This document shows positions 27,484-36,201 of a DNA stretch of 64,000 nt, piece after piece. A program made the position numbers and the translations under genes. The notes beneath the pieces are model-generated. The model worked only from the letters and a program-made list of their open reading frames with translations, was not told the DNA's origin and did not search any database. The first letter of the stretch is position 1. Each line of letters opens with the position of its first letter. This stretch comes from an uncultured Opitutia bacterium (GTDB lineage: Bacteria; Verrucomicrobiota; Verrucomicrobiia; Opitutales; Puniceicoccaceae): contig CAJXLM010000006.1 in the NCBI GenBank assembly GCA_913056175.1, positions 1 to 64,000 of the forward strand. Reading direction: 5' to 3'.

Positions 27484-28092
27484 ATGCGCGTGACCGGGGG
27501 CAAGGCCCGGGGGCTGCCCCTGCAGGCCCCGGCAAAGGGAAGGGACGTGCGGCCGGCCACCGACCGGCTCCGCGAGAGCCTGTTTTCCAGCCTCGGGGAG
27601 CGGGTGCCGGACGCCCGCGTGCTCGACCTCTTCGCGGGCACCGGATCCTATGGCCTCGAGGCCCTCTCCCGCGGTGCCGGGCGAGTCGTCTTCGTCGAGA
27701 ATCACCGGGCGGCCCTGCGCTGCCTGCGGCTCAACCTCCGCCGGGTTGCCCCGGCGTGCGGGGACGGGCCCTCCGCTTCCGTGCGCGCCCGGGCCGTCCT
27801 GCCCCTTCCCCTCCTTCCGGGGGAGCGTTTCGACCTCGCGATCGCCGATCCCCCCTACGCCCAGTGGGAATCCCTCCGGGCGCCCCTCCTCCAGGCCCTG
27901 GGTCCCGTGCTCGCGGAGGACGCCCGGCTCGTCCTGGAAATCCCGGCGGAGTGGCGGCCCGAGACCCCGGGCTTCGAGGAGGTTCGCCGGCTCGGAGGCC
28001 GGCAACGGGGCGATCCTTCCCTCCTTCTGCTCGCACCGTCAGCCCGAGCCGAAGCCGATTCGGGATTGCCGGAGTCGATTTCGCTGCGCTAA
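27484..28092 (+). CDS. rsmD: RsmD-family 16S rRNA (guanine-N2)-methyltransferase
   Basis: 202 residues starting MRVTGGKARGLPLQAP, the typical RsmD opening. It is followed by VRPATDRLRESLFSSLG, the SAM motif VLDLFAGTGSYGLEALSRGA and the N-methyltransferase catalytic motif DPPY (about residues 119-122). It methylates G966 of 16S rRNA in the 30S subunit. It follows the hydrolase gene by 51 bases. The last 15 or so residues are not conserved in the family. Confidence 0.92.
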   Translation: MRVTGGKARGLPLQAPAKGRDVRPATDRLRESLFSSLGERVPDARVLDLFAGTGSYGLEALSRGAGRVVFVENHRAALRCLRLNLRRVAPACGDGPSASVRARAVLPLPLLPGERFDLAIADPPYAQWESLRAPLLQALGPVLAEDARLVLEIPAEWRPETPGFEEVRRLGGRQRGDPSLLLLAPSARAEADSGLPESISLR

Positions 28093-28138
28093 CCCCTTGG
28101 CACCGGACCTGCCGCCCGGCCCGATCCCCACCCCGCCC

Positions 28139-28405
28139 GTGCCCTCCGCCCAACCGCTGCTTTCCCTCGCCCTGTCGGTCCTCTCCATCGCCCCCTTCAC
28201 CGTGGGCGTGGCCCTCAGCCTGCACGGGCTGCTCCTGCCGGAAAGGCGTCCCAACTTCAACGACTGGTACCGCCGGAGGTATCCGCGACAACAGTGGAGC
28301 GAGGCCAATTATGTCCGCTTTACCCGCCGTGTCAGTGCCCTGCTGTTCGTACTTTCCCTGCTCTACGGCGGTGCAGTGGTCCTTCTGCTCCAGTTCCTCC
28401 GCTAA
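28139..28405 (+). CDS. Small membrane protein, unknown
   Basis: 88 residues if started at the GTG 28139 (VPSAQPLLSLALSVL). Two hydrophobic helices (about residues 5-28 and 67-88) flank a conserved-looking polar stretch PERRPNFNDWYRRRYPRQQWSEANYVRFTRR. I recognise no family. It lies between rsmD and cydA on the same strand. The start is uncertain because the frame is open well upstream. Confidence 0.5.
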   Translation: MPSAQPLLSLALSVLSIAPFTVGVALSLHGLLLPERRPNFNDWYRRRYPRQQWSEANYVRFTRRVSALLFVLSLLYGGAVVLLLQFLR

Positions 28406-28531
28406 ATTAGAGGGTGCTCCGATTTTTCTCCTTGCACCTCCGCGCGCCCTTCGGCAGTCAACGGATGAAGGTGTCGATTAGTCGGCACTGTTTCCTCCTC
28501 CCTCACCACCCACTGCTTCCCGCGCCTTCCG

Positions 28532-30178
28532 ATGGACGTAGAAATCCTCTCGCGCATCCAGTTCGCCTTCACCGTAGGCTTCCACTTCCTCTTCCCGCCC
28601 CTGACCATCGGGCTCGGTCTGAACCTGGTGATCATGTCGGCCCTCTGGCTGAAGACGCGGAACCCGCTGTACCACAATATGGCGCGGTTCTGGACACGGA
28701 TCTTCGGCGTCATCTTCGCGGTGGGGGTGGCCACCGGGATCGTCATGGAGTTCCAGTTTGGGACGAACTGGGCGACCTACTCCCGCTTCGTGGGCGACGT
28801 CTTCGGCTCCCCCCTCGCCATCGAGGGGATCTACGCGTTCTTCCTCGAGTCCGGCTTCCTCGCCATCCTCCTTTTTGGGTGGAACAAGGTCGGGCCGAAG
28901 CTCCACTTCTTCTCCACCTGCATGGTGGCGCTCGGGTCCCACTTCAGCGCGATCTGGATCCTCGTGGCGAATTCCTTCATGCAGACCCCGGCCGGCTACT
29001 TTCTCGCGAAGAAGGTGAAGGTCACCGAGGACGGCACCCAGCATCCCCTCTCGGCGAACCTCGCCGAGGGCACCTACACCGTGAAGGAGGTGCCCCTGCC
29101 CGACGACTACGTCCTCCAACAGGCCGACCTGACGAGCGTCCGGGCGGTCATCGACAACTTCTGGGAGCTCGTCTTCAGCCCGTCCTCGATGGACCGGCTC
29201 ATCCACACCACCCTCGCCTGCTGGTTGGCCGGCACCTTCCTCGTCATCAGCGTGAGCGCCTACTACCTCCTCCGGCGCAAGCACGTGGCCTTTGCCAAGG
29301 CGAGCATGAAGATCGCCCTGATCGTGGCGAGCATCACCGCCCTGCTCCAGCTGTGGAGCGCCGACTCGACCGCCCGGGGCGTGGCCGAGAACCAGCCCAC
29401 GAAATTCGCGGCCATGGAAGGGCTTGCCGACAGCACCACGGACGCGCCCCTCGGCCTCGGTGGCATTGTCACCTGGGAGCGCGATGCCGAGGGCAACCGG
29501 GTGGGCATCAACGAAAGCGCCCTGAAAATTCCCGGGCTCCTCAGCATCCTCGTTTCCGGCGACTTCCTGAACCCCGGCAAAGGGGCCCAGACAGAGGTAA
29601 AGGGGCTGAACGACTTGCCCAGCGACGCCTTCCTGCAGCGGCGCTACCCCGACAAGACGCCCGCCCAGATCGCGGACGTGCGGCCGGAGTACTGGCCGAA
29701 CGTGCCCGTGGTCTTCCAGACCTACCACATCATGATCGCCTGCTGGGGCGGGATCGCGCTGGTCGCCTTCCTCGGCCTGTTCCTCTGGTGGCGGGGCAAG
29801 CTCTGGCAGCCCGAGCACAGCCGCTTCATCCGCTTCTTCCTCTGGCTGTGCATCCTCTCGATCTTCCTGCCCCAGATCGCCAGCCAGTCCGGCTGGTTCA
29901 CCGCGGAGATGGGCCGGCAGCCCTGGGTGGTCTACGAGATCCTCAAGACCAGTGAGGCGCTCTCCGAGGTTGTCCGGGCCAACCAGGTCCTCACCTCCCT
30001 GATCCTCTTCGGGCTCATCTACTTCCTCCTCTTCCTCATCTTCCTCTACTCGCTGAACAGCAAGATCCAGCACGGGCCCAGCGAGGATCTCACCGGTGCC
30101 GAGCTCCCCGAGAAGTGGCGGCCCCTCTCCATGAAGGGCGGCCGCATGGAGGATGTCGGCAAGTCGCCCCCGCAGTAA
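28532..30178 (+). CDS. cydA: Cytochrome bd quinol oxidase subunit I
   Basis: 548 residues. It begins MDVEILSRIQFAFTVGFHFLFPPLTIGLGLN, with the His of the N-terminal heme b595 site, and contains the EMGRQPWVVYE signature (GRQPW) near residue 470 and FQTYHIMIACW (the heme b558 Met region). The long Q-loop form is present between about residues 285 and 390. There is also an extra segment of about 45 residues after MQTPAGYFLAKK, in the periplasmic loop before the heme-ligand helix. With CydB it reduces oxygen with quinol at high affinity. cydB follows after 38 bases. Confidence 0.95.
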   Translation: MDVEILSRIQFAFTVGFHFLFPPLTIGLGLNLVIMSALWLKTRNPLYHNMARFWTRIFGVIFAVGVATGIVMEFQFGTNWATYSRFVGDVFGSPLAIEGIYAFFLESGFLAILLFGWNKVGPKLHFFSTCMVALGSHFSAIWILVANSFMQTPAGYFLAKKVKVTEDGTQHPLSANLAEGTYTVKEVPLPDDYVLQQADLTSVRAVIDNFWELVFSPSSMDRLIHTTLACWLAGTFLVISVSAYYLLRRKHVAFAKASMKIALIVASITALLQLWSADSTARGVAENQPTKFAAMEGLADSTTDAPLGLGGIVTWERDAEGNRVGINESALKIPGLLSILVSGDFLNPGKGAQTEVKGLNDLPSDAFLQRRYPDKTPAQIADVRPEYWPNVPVVFQTYHIMIACWGGIALVAFLGLFLWWRGKLWQPEHSRFIRFFLWLCILSIFLPQIASQSGWFTAEMGRQPWVVYEILKTSEALSEVVRANQVLTSLILFGLIYFLLFLIFLYSLNSKIQHGPSEDLTGAELPEKWRPLSMKGGRMEDVGKSPPQ

Positions 30179-30216
30179 GTCCACCACCGCCCTTTCCCTT
30201 CCCACTCACCACCGCC

Positions 30217-31236
30217 ATGGACCTTCCCACCATCTGGTTCATCCTCGTCGGCGTCCTCTTCACCGGCTACGTCATGCTCGACGGCTTCGACCTCGGCGTG
30301 GGCGGCCTGCACCTCTTCGTGCGCAAGGACGAGGACCGCCGCATCTTCCTCAACGCGATCGGCCCGGTCTGGGACGGCAACGAAGTCTGGCTGGTCACCG
30401 GCGGGGGCGCCCTCTTCGCTGCCTTCCCGGAGGTCTACGCCACCGTCTTCTCCGGTTTCTACGACGCCTTCATGCTGCTGCTCTTCGGCCTCATCTTCCG
30501 GGCCGTGGCCATCGAGTTCCGCAGCAAGCAACCCGGGCGGCTCTGGCGCGGCGGCTGGGACACCGCCTTCGCCATCGGCAGCTTGCTCTCCTCCCTTCTC
30601 ATCGGGGTGGCCATGGGCAACGTGATCCACGGCGTGCCCCTCAACGAGAACCACGAGTTCATGGGCACGATCCTCACCCTCCTCAATCCCTACTCCCTGA
30701 TGGTTGGCGTTTTCACGGTGTCCCTCTTTCTCATGCACGGGAACATCTACCTCATCCTGAAGACCGAGGGGGAACTGCAGCAGCGCCTGCTCCGCTGGGT
30801 GAAGGTGACGATCCCGATCTTCCTCGTCCTCTTCGCGATCGTCGGCTTCTCCACCCCCGCACTCCTCCCGCACATCGGGGAGGCCCTCGCCCGCAAGCCG
30901 ATCCCGCTCATCCTCTTTTTCGTGCTCGCCATCCTTCTCGCCCTGAACATCCCGCGGGAGGTCTACCGCGGGAAGGAGTTCCGGGCCTTCCTCTGCTCCT
31001 GCGGGACCATGGCCTCGCTCATGATCCTCTTCGGGGCGACCGTCTACCCGAACATGGTCTTCTCCGTGCCGGACCCGGCGAACTCGCTGACCATCGCGAA
31101 CGGTTCCTCCACCGACAAGACCCTCGGCTTCATGTTCGTGGTGGCCCTCATCGGCGTGCCCATCGTCATCGCCTACATGGCGTCCATCTACTACATCTTC
31201 CGCGGGAAGGTGAAGCTGGACGCGGAGAGCTACTGA
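30217..31236 (+). CDS. cydB: Cytochrome bd quinol oxidase subunit II
   Basis: 339 residues from MDLPTIWFILVGVLFTGYVMLDGFDLGVGGL, the conserved CydB start with its buried acid. GPVWDGNEVWLVTGGGALFAAFPEVY matches the family signature, and eight or nine membrane helices follow. It forms the heterodimer with CydA. No cydX or cydCD genes are seen next to it. The longer open frame upstream overlaps the end of cydA and is not needed. Confidence 0.95.
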   Translation: MDLPTIWFILVGVLFTGYVMLDGFDLGVGGLHLFVRKDEDRRIFLNAIGPVWDGNEVWLVTGGGALFAAFPEVYATVFSGFYDAFMLLLFGLIFRAVAIEFRSKQPGRLWRGGWDTAFAIGSLLSSLLIGVAMGNVIHGVPLNENHEFMGTILTLLNPYSLMVGVFTVSLFLMHGNIYLILKTEGELQQRLLRWVKVTIPIFLVLFAIVGFSTPALLPHIGEALARKPIPLILFFVLAILLALNIPREVYRGKEFRAFLCSCGTMASLMILFGATVYPNMVFSVPDPANSLTIANGSSTDKTLGFMFVVALIGVPIVIAYMASIYYIFRGKVKLDAESY

Positions 31237-31306
31237 GCGGGGGACCCGCTGGGCGGAGCCCCGCACCGCCCGCCCCGAGGGCCGCGGTTCCCCGGAGCGG
31301 CCACGA

Positions 31307-31786
31307 TCAGCCCCCGAAGCGCACCCACTCGGCCCAGCCCGGAGGCCAGTGGGCGAGGAGAACCAGAGCCCAGGTGGTGCCGGCGAGGAGCAGGCTCAGG
31401 AAGACCGCCGCGCTCGCGATGTCCTTGGAACGCTTCGCGTAGGGGTGGGGCAGCTCGGAGATCTCGTTGACCGCCCACTCCACGGCTGTGTTGAGCAGCT
31501 CCACGATGAGTACGCCGACCACCGCCGCCATCAGGACGACCTTCTCCGCGACGGGCAGGTCGAGCGCGAGAGCGAGGGGCAAGAGCACGAGGGCGAGGAC
31601 ACACTCCTGCCGGAAGGCAGCCTCGTGCTTGAGGGCGGCGCCGAGGCCCTCCAGGGAGACCCTCCACGCGCGGACCAGCCGGCGCACGCCGCGCCCGTTC
31701 GGGGGGCCCCGGCGGTCGGCCGGACCGCCGGCCGACCCGTCCGCTTTGCGGCGGGCGACCGACGGGTCCGGCAGCCCCGCCGTCAC
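31307..31786 (-). CDS. dgkA: Diacylglycerol/undecaprenol kinase
   Basis: 159 residues from a GTG whose bases overlap the stop of the aminotransferase gene (GTGA, 31783-31786). About 45 polar residues precede the DagK core: [12 protein letters not shown], three membrane helices, and the active-site motif [16 protein letters not shown] with [12 protein letters not shown]. The lack of a strong first helix and the N-terminal extension are typical of the undecaprenol kinase branch of Gram-positive and other bacteria. The lipid substrate is therefore uncertain. Confidence 0.88.
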   Translation of the reverse strand: MTAGLPDPSVARRKADGSAGGPADRRGPPNGRGVRRLVRAWRVSLEGLGAALKHEAAFRQECVLALVLLPLALALDLPVAEKVVLMAAVVGVLIVELLNTAVEWAVNEISELPHPYAKRSKDIASAAVFLSLLLAGTTWALVLLAHWPPGWAEWVRFGG

Positions 31787-32985
31787 GAGTCGGCCCGGTA
31801 GCCGCCGGAGCGCACGAAATTCGCCAGCCGCTCCAAGCCCTTCTCGATGGTCTCGTCCGCCGTGGCGTAACTGAGCCGGATGCCGCGGTCACTGCCGAAG
31901 CCCTCCCCGGCGACCACCGCCACGAGCTGCTGGTCGAGCAGCCGGCGGGCGAAGTCGGCGGGGGCAACCCCGAGGGCGCCAATGTCCGGAAAGAGGTAGA
32001 AGGCACCCTCCGAGGGAAAGCACTCGATCCCGTCGATCGCCCGCAGACCCTCCAGCAACCGAAGGCGGCGCCGGTCAAAGACCTCCCGCATGCCCGCGAC
32101 CGCCTCCTTCGCGCGGTCGCGCTGCTCGAGGGCGGCGAGGGCCCCGTACTGGGCGAAGGTTGTCGCGTTCGAGGTGGTCTGGCTCTGGTAGCTGGCGATG
32201 GCCTTGGCGATGGCCGGCGGTGCCACGAGGGTCCCCAGCCGCCACCCGGTCATCGCGTAGGTCTTGCTGAACCCGGCCACGGTGAGAACGATCTCGGCCG
32301 CGCGGTCCGAGAGGGAGGCGGGGGAGAGATGCTCCGCCTCGCCGTAGAGGAGGTCCTCGTAGATTTCGTCCGAGAGGAGGAGCACGTCCTTCTCCGCGCA
32401 CACCTCCACGATTTCCCGAATCCACTCGGGCGGGTAGACCGCTCCGGTCGGGTTGTTCGGACTGTTCAGGATGAGCAGGCGGGTGCGGTCGGTGATCGCC
32501 TCGCGCACCTGTTCGGCCGTCACCCGGTAGCCGCTCTCCGGTCCCGCCGGCAGGAGGACTGGAGTGCCCTCCGAGAGTCGGATCATCTCCGGATAACTCA
32601 CCCAATAGGGAACCGGCAGGAGGACCTCGTCGCCGGGATTGCAGACCGCTTGGATCGCGAGGAAACAGCTGTACTTGCCGCCGGGGCTGACGATCACCTG
32701 GGCGGGCTCGCACCCGGCCAGCCCGTTCTCCTCGCGGTACTTGCGGGCCAACGCCGCCCGCAGCTCGGGCAGGCCGGGAGCCGGGGCATAGCGGGTCTTG
32801 CCCCCGCGGAGGGCCTCCACACCCGCCTCCACGATGAAATCGGGAGTGCCGAAATCCGGCTCACCCGCGCCAAAACCGCAGACATCCTCGCCCGCGGCCT
32901 TCAATTCCTTCGCCCGGGCATCGACCGCGAGGGTCGGCGAGGGCTGGATCCTTTGGATTCGTTCTGAAAGGTAGGGGTTGCTCAT
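31783..32985 (-). CDS. Class I pyridoxal-phosphate aminotransferase (aspartate aminotransferase-like)
   Basis: 400 residues from [32 protein letters not shown], the usual I-gamma aspartate aminotransferase start. [32 protein letters not shown] (cofactor/substrate Asn), [11 protein letters not shown] (cofactor Asp/Tyr) and [16 protein letters not shown] (Schiff-base Lys) are in place, and the substrate-carboxylate Arg region near the end (GIRLSYA) is present. It likely swaps amino groups between aspartate or similar amino acids and 2-oxoglutarate. It is coupled to dgkA by GTGA. Confidence 0.9.
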   Translation of the reverse strand: MSNPYLSERIQRIQPSPTLAVDARAKELKAAGEDVCGFGAGEPDFGTPDFIVEAGVEALRGGKTRYAPAPGLPELRAALARKYREENGLAGCEPAQVIVSPGGKYSCFLAIQAVCNPGDEVLLPVPYWVSYPEMIRLSEGTPVLLPAGPESGYRVTAEQVREAITDRTRLLILNSPNNPTGAVYPPEWIREIVEVCAEKDVLLLSDEIYEDLLYGEAEHLSPASLSDRAAEIVLTVAGFSKTYAMTGWRLGTLVAPPAIAKAIASYQSQTTSNATTFAQYGALAALEQRDRAKEAVAGMREVFDRRRLRLLEGLRAIDGIECFPSEGAFYLFPDIGALGVAPADFARRLLDQQLVAVVAGEGFGSDRGIRLSYATADETIEKGLERLANFVRSGGYRADS

Positions 32986-33077
32986 GACAGTTGCGGAATC
33001 GGACAGCAGAAACCCGCAGAGGCAACCGAAAAGCAGGGAGCGCTCCACGGGCCATCGCCGGGCAAGAGGGAATCAAT

Positions 33078-33099
33078 CGCCCCGCATCGGCGCGGGGCG
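33078..33099 (-). terminator. GC hairpin downstream of the histone-like gene
   Basis: Perfect 8-bp stem CGCCCCGC / GCGGGGCG with a 6-base loop, 49 bases past the histone-like gene's stop on the minus strand. The following ATTGATT is only moderately U-rich, so it may be a weak terminator or an mRNA-stabilising hairpin before the aminotransferase gene. Confidence 0.45.
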
Positions 33100-33147
33100 C
33101 TTCTCTCACAGCAACCAGACGCCCGGGAAGGACGCCGGACCCTCGCC

Positions 33148-33552
33148 CTAGCCGCGGCGCGGGGCCTTCTTGGCCGGCGTCTTCTTGGCAGGGGTCTTCT
33201 TGGCAGGGGTCTTCTTAGCGGGGGCCTTCTTGGCGGCCGCCTTTTTCGCGGGGGCCTTTTTCGCGGGGGCCTTCTTCGCCACTGCCTTCTTCGCCGGGAC
33301 CTTTTTCGCAGCGGCCTTCTTCGCTACCGCCTTCTTGGCAACACCCTTCTTAGCCGCCACTTTCTTCGCAGGGGTCTTCTTGGCGACCGCCTTCTTGACC
33401 ACCGTCTTTTTTGCCGGGGCCTTCTTCGCGACGGCCTTCTTCGCCGGTGCTTTCTTCACCGTCTTTTTCGGTGCGGCCTTTGGTGCGGCCTTGCGAGGAG
33501 CCGTCTTCTTGACGGTCTTCTTCGCACTGCCTGTGGTTTTCTTCGTAGCCAT
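33148..33552 (-). CDS. Histone H1-like Lys/Ala/Pro-rich DNA-binding protein
   Basis: 134 residues made almost only of Lys, Ala, Pro and Val/Thr in tandem units such as KKAPAKK, KKAVAKK and KKTPAKK, ending PRRG. It starts [16 protein letters not shown]. There is no globular domain. The composition matches the C-terminal tail of eukaryotic H1 and bacterial H1-like proteins (Hc1/AlgP type), which bind DNA by charge and compact the nucleoid. The repeat makes codon-level slippage easy, so length is likely to vary among strains. Confidence 0.85.
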   Translation of the reverse strand: MATKKTTGSAKKTVKKTAPRKAAPKAAPKKTVKKAPAKKAVAKKAPAKKTVVKKAVAKKTPAKKVAAKKGVAKKAVAKKAAAKKVPAKKAVAKKAPAKKAPAKKAAAKKAPAKKTPAKKTPAKKTPAKKAPRRG

Positions 33553-33996
33553 GTCGGTTGTTGTTGTTGGGTGGGGGCATCACCGGAGGTGACGATTCGG
33601 AGAGCGTACCAAGAGCGGTACGCAACGCTTCTCCAAAGCTGGGCCCGGGTGGGGAATCATGCCGGCTCGTTGGGGTCGCGCCCTCGCCTCGTGGCGCACC
33701 GGTTGGCCGAATGCCGTCGGGGAAGGTCGGCACGGCGACCCCGTCCAGCGCCCGGCCCGGGCGCGCTGTCTTTACTGGCTGGACGCAATCCTCCCGGAAG
33801 CTCCCGCCAACCGCAGCTCGTGCGGGTCACCGCTCCTCCCCGGTAAGGGGTGACAGGGTCTCCCTGTTGCATCGGCAGCTGCATGGCGAACCATCGTTCG
33901 ATGATCGCCGGAGGAAAGGAAGCACCCTTCCGCAAGTCAACCACCTTATTGAAGCGGAAGGCGGCCAGTACCGCCCTCCCCCCGACCACCTCCGGC
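33553..33996. other. Gene-poor stretch with several small inverted repeats
   Basis: 444 bases between the histone-like start and the end of the LolA-like gene. Inverted repeats seen: CACC-gga-GGTG near 33582; GCGTACC-n6-GGTACGC at 33604-33623; ACAGGG-tct-CCCTGT at 33853-33867; CATCG-tt-CGATG at 33892-33903. A minus-strand frame crosses it but I recognise nothing in it. I could not match the region to RNase P RNA, SRP RNA or tmRNA cores. Confidence 0.4.
33604..33623. promoter_or_regulatory. 7-bp inverted repeat upstream of the histone-like gene
   Basis: GCGTACC and GGTACGC are separated by six bases, 52-71 bases before the histone-like gene's start codon. It is a perfect dyad of operator size, and could also be part of the 5' leader as a hairpin. 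Confidence 0.3.
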
Positions 33997-34908
33997 CTAG
34001 AAACGCTCGAAGGCGGAGGCAGGGGGAAGGGGGAGGGGCTCCCGCAGCGCGGATGGGTCCCACGCCCGGTTCGGGATCGTGATGCCGACCGCCGCCGCCG
34101 CGACCTGCACCTCAGTGCGGTCGCGGTCCCGCTCGTCGAAAGCCTCCAGCCGCCGCACCATCCATACCTCCCCGACCTTGCGAAAGCTGCGCACCTCCAC
34201 GGAACGCAGCACCTCCCCGTTCCCCCCGAGATACTCGACACGCAGGGGCGCGGAGAAGCGACTGTCGAGGGCCAAGCGCACCGCGGTGACCCGCTCCCGG
34301 GCGAGGCGGCCCTGCCAGTCCGGCGGGGGCGCGAAGCGCACCCATTGGACGGGGCGACCGGCCACCCGGTCCGGCCCCTCGTAGGAATAGTCGGGCCAGT
34401 CGAGATAGGGCGCCGTCCAGTCGAAGAGAGTCAGCTCGACTCCGGGCCAGAGGGGAGCCCAGCCCGCGTCGGCGGAGAGCCGCTCGACGGCGCCGGTCTC
34501 CGCCGTCCACTGCCACGCTCCCGGCCGCTCCCCGCCCCGGAGAAGCCACCGTGTGCCGGAGGGCATCTCCACACGGAGGGAGGCGGAGCCGTCCGCCTCC
34601 CAGCGGAAGAAGAGAACGGCCCGGCGACTTTCCCGCTCTCCCCGCCGGGGAAAGTGCAGGAACTCCGCTTGGAGAAGACTGGCCGGCCCCCGCCGGTTCG
34701 CGCGGACACGCGCCACCAGTTCCGCGACCTCCTCCCCCTGCAGGCGGGGGATGGTTTCCCGACCGCGCAGCCTTTCCCGGCCCTCGGCCGGAAGTCCTAC
34801 AGCCAGCCAGAGCAGGCAGAATACGGCGGCGATCCGCGGGAGCGCGGAGCAAGCCCGGGAGCGGCCCACGGGATCAGGAACCGTCCTGTCCGTTCCCGGC
34901 ACCCCCAT
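33997..34908 (-). CDS. LolA/LppC-like outer-membrane lipoprotein-sorting domain protein
   Basis: 303 residues from the ATG 34908, which has GGAGAG five bases upstream and overlaps the end of secG by 35 bases. A GTG at 34869, just after the secG stop, is an alternative. The signal peptide is SALPRIAAVFCLLWLAVGLPAEG. The mature part looks like the one-sided beta sheet of LolA-type proteins: ASLLQAEFLHFPRRGERESRRAVLFFRW, PSGTRWLLRGG, and DSRFSAPLRVEYLGGNGEVLRSVEVRSFRKVGEVWMVRRLEAFD. It probably acts in the periplasm on lipoproteins or lipids. The exact role is unknown. Confidence 0.7.
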   Translation of the reverse strand: MGVPGTDRTVPDPVGRSRACSALPRIAAVFCLLWLAVGLPAEGRERLRGRETIPRLQGEEVAELVARVRANRRGPASLLQAEFLHFPRRGERESRRAVLFFRWEADGSASLRVEMPSGTRWLLRGGERPGAWQWTAETGAVERLSADAGWAPLWPGVELTLFDWTAPYLDWPDYSYEGPDRVAGRPVQWVRFAPPPDWQGRLARERVTAVRLALDSRFSAPLRVEYLGGNGEVLRSVEVRSFRKVGEVWMVRRLEAFDERDRDRTEVQVAAAAVGITIPNRAWDPSALREPLPLPPASAFERF

Positions 34909-35428
34909 CAAGACTCTCCAACAGGAGAGGGTCCTCGCCCTGGGCCTCCGCCTCGGCGTCCTCGGCGGCGGTCCCGGCGCTACCCGCTGCCCCCTCCGCA
35001 GTGCTGGGAAGGGTTTCCGGAGAAGGTGCCGAATCCGCGCCGGGAGCCGGGAACGCGTCGGCCCCGGCGGGAGCCGCCTCTTCCCCACCGGCCGGCGTCC
35101 CCTCCCCTTCGCTGGCCGGGGCGGCGGACTCGAGCTCGGAGATCGTGGCCCCTCCCTCCGCGGCGGCGCCGCCGTCGCCCGAGCGGGTGGCGAGCTGCCC
35201 CAGGTAGAGACCGAAGGAAAGGACGAAAAAGGCGATGATCGCGTAGATCGTGCCCTTGGTGAGCACATTGCCGGCCTCCCCCCCGAAAGCCTGCTCGGCC
35301 GCCCCCCCACCGAGGGCCGCTCCCATGCCCGAGTTCGCGCTTGGCTTCTGCATGAGCACGAGAAGCGTCACGAAGAGGCAGATGAGGAGCAGGAGGACGG
35401 AAAAGATTGCGATAAGAAAGGTCGCCAT
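34874..35428 (-). CDS. secG: Preprotein translocase subunit SecG
   Basis: 184 residues. The first 80 or so are a normal SecG: helix one (LIAIFSVLLLLICLFVTLLVLMQKP), the glycine-rich linker with SGMGAALGGGAAEQAFGG, then helix two (GTIYAIIAFFVLSFGLYLGQL). About 100 residues of Ala/Glu/Gly/Pro-rich acidic tail follow, more than doubling the usual length. SecG assists SecYE export. The tail would face the periplasm with both termini of SecG, if standard topology holds. Confidence 0.9.
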   Translation of the reverse strand: MATFLIAIFSVLLLLICLFVTLLVLMQKPSANSGMGAALGGGAAEQAFGGEAGNVLTKGTIYAIIAFFVLSFGLYLGQLATRSGDGGAAAEGGATISELESAAPASEGEGTPAGGEEAAPAGADAFPAPGADSAPSPETLPSTAEGAAGSAGTAAEDAEAEAQGEDPLLLESLDGGAGNGQDGS

Positions 35429-35498
35429 GGCCGAAACCTGGAACGCTGGCCGGGAAAGCGGTTGAATTCAATCCCGGATTCCCGGAGGATTCCCACCG

Positions 35499-36137
35499 AT
35501 GCGGAGAAGGAGTACGAGTCGTCCATGGCGGACCCACCGGTGGTGGCTCTACCCGCTGTTCGCGGTGGCCCTCGCCCTGCCGGTGCAGGCCCAATCCACC
35601 GACCGCCCGCTGCGCCGCGAGATCGCCTCCCTCCGCCAGGACGTGCAGGCCCTCCGGGAAACGGTGGGGGGCTTGCAGCTGGAGATCGAGTCCCTCCGCC
35701 GCCAGAACGAGCGTCTCCGCGGCCAGCTCGACGACTTGCGCGAGGCGGGGAACCGCCGGGGCGACGACGAGGCCCTCCTCAACGCGAGGATTGCCGACCT
35801 CCGCTCCGAGCTGCGCGGGGAAGATGCCCGCACCCGCAAGGAGATCGTTGCCGAAGTGACCCGCCAGATCAACGACCTCGCCGCCCGCGTGCGCACCTCC
35901 CTGGAAAGGATGGCCGGGGCCGGCGGGAGCAGCGGCGGGAGGGCCGCCGCCGTCGAATTCTCGGACGACTATCCCGAGACCGGTATTTCCTACCTCGTAG
36001 AGCGAGGCGACACCCTCAGTAAGATCGCCGCGGAACACGACAGCCGGGTTTCCTGGATCCGGGACGCCAACCGCATCGTGAACGCCGCCCGCGACTTGCG
36101 CGCCGGGGAGACGATCTTCGTGCCGCAGGAGCCGTGA
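35499..36137 (+). CDS. Secreted LysM-domain protein with coiled coil
   Basis: 212 residues. A signal peptide (WWLYPLFAVALALPVQAQ) is followed by a coiled-coil stretch (about residues 35-135, heptad-like REIASLRQDVQALRETVGGLQLEIESLRRQ). A C-terminal LysM domain follows (about 162-210: SYLVERGDTLSKIAAEHDSRVSWIRDANRI...LRAGETIFVP). It likely binds peptidoglycan from the periplasm. GGAGG lies ten bases before the ATG. It is divergent from secG (70-base gap) and precedes parB on the same strand (64 bases). Confidence 0.88.
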   Translation: MRRRSTSRPWRTHRWWLYPLFAVALALPVQAQSTDRPLRREIASLRQDVQALRETVGGLQLEIESLRRQNERLRGQLDDLREAGNRRGDDEALLNARIADLRSELRGEDARTRKEIVAEVTRQINDLAARVRTSLERMAGAGGSSGGRAAAVEFSDDYPETGISYLVERGDTLSKIAAEHDSRVSWIRDANRIVNAARDLRAGETIFVPQEP

Positions 36138-36201
36138 GCCGGCCGGGTTCCGGCCACCCCGGAGTTGCCGGGCCCCTCCCTTCCCTGCTAGGAACGGCTC
36201 C

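Noticed and set aside
33160-33530. Regular short repeats that could look like CRISPR
   Set aside because: They are codon-level repeats of the Lys/Ala/Pro histone-like gene, without spacers.
33890-33935. SRP-like GGAAAGGAAGCA string
   Set aside because: It only partly resembles the SRP tetraloop motif and lacks the paired arms.
33657-34241. Minus-strand frame of 194 codons across the hairpin region
   Set aside because: Half of it lies over the LolA-like gene in another phase; the rest has no family resemblance that I can find, though a stretch near 33850-33960 reads almost protein-like.
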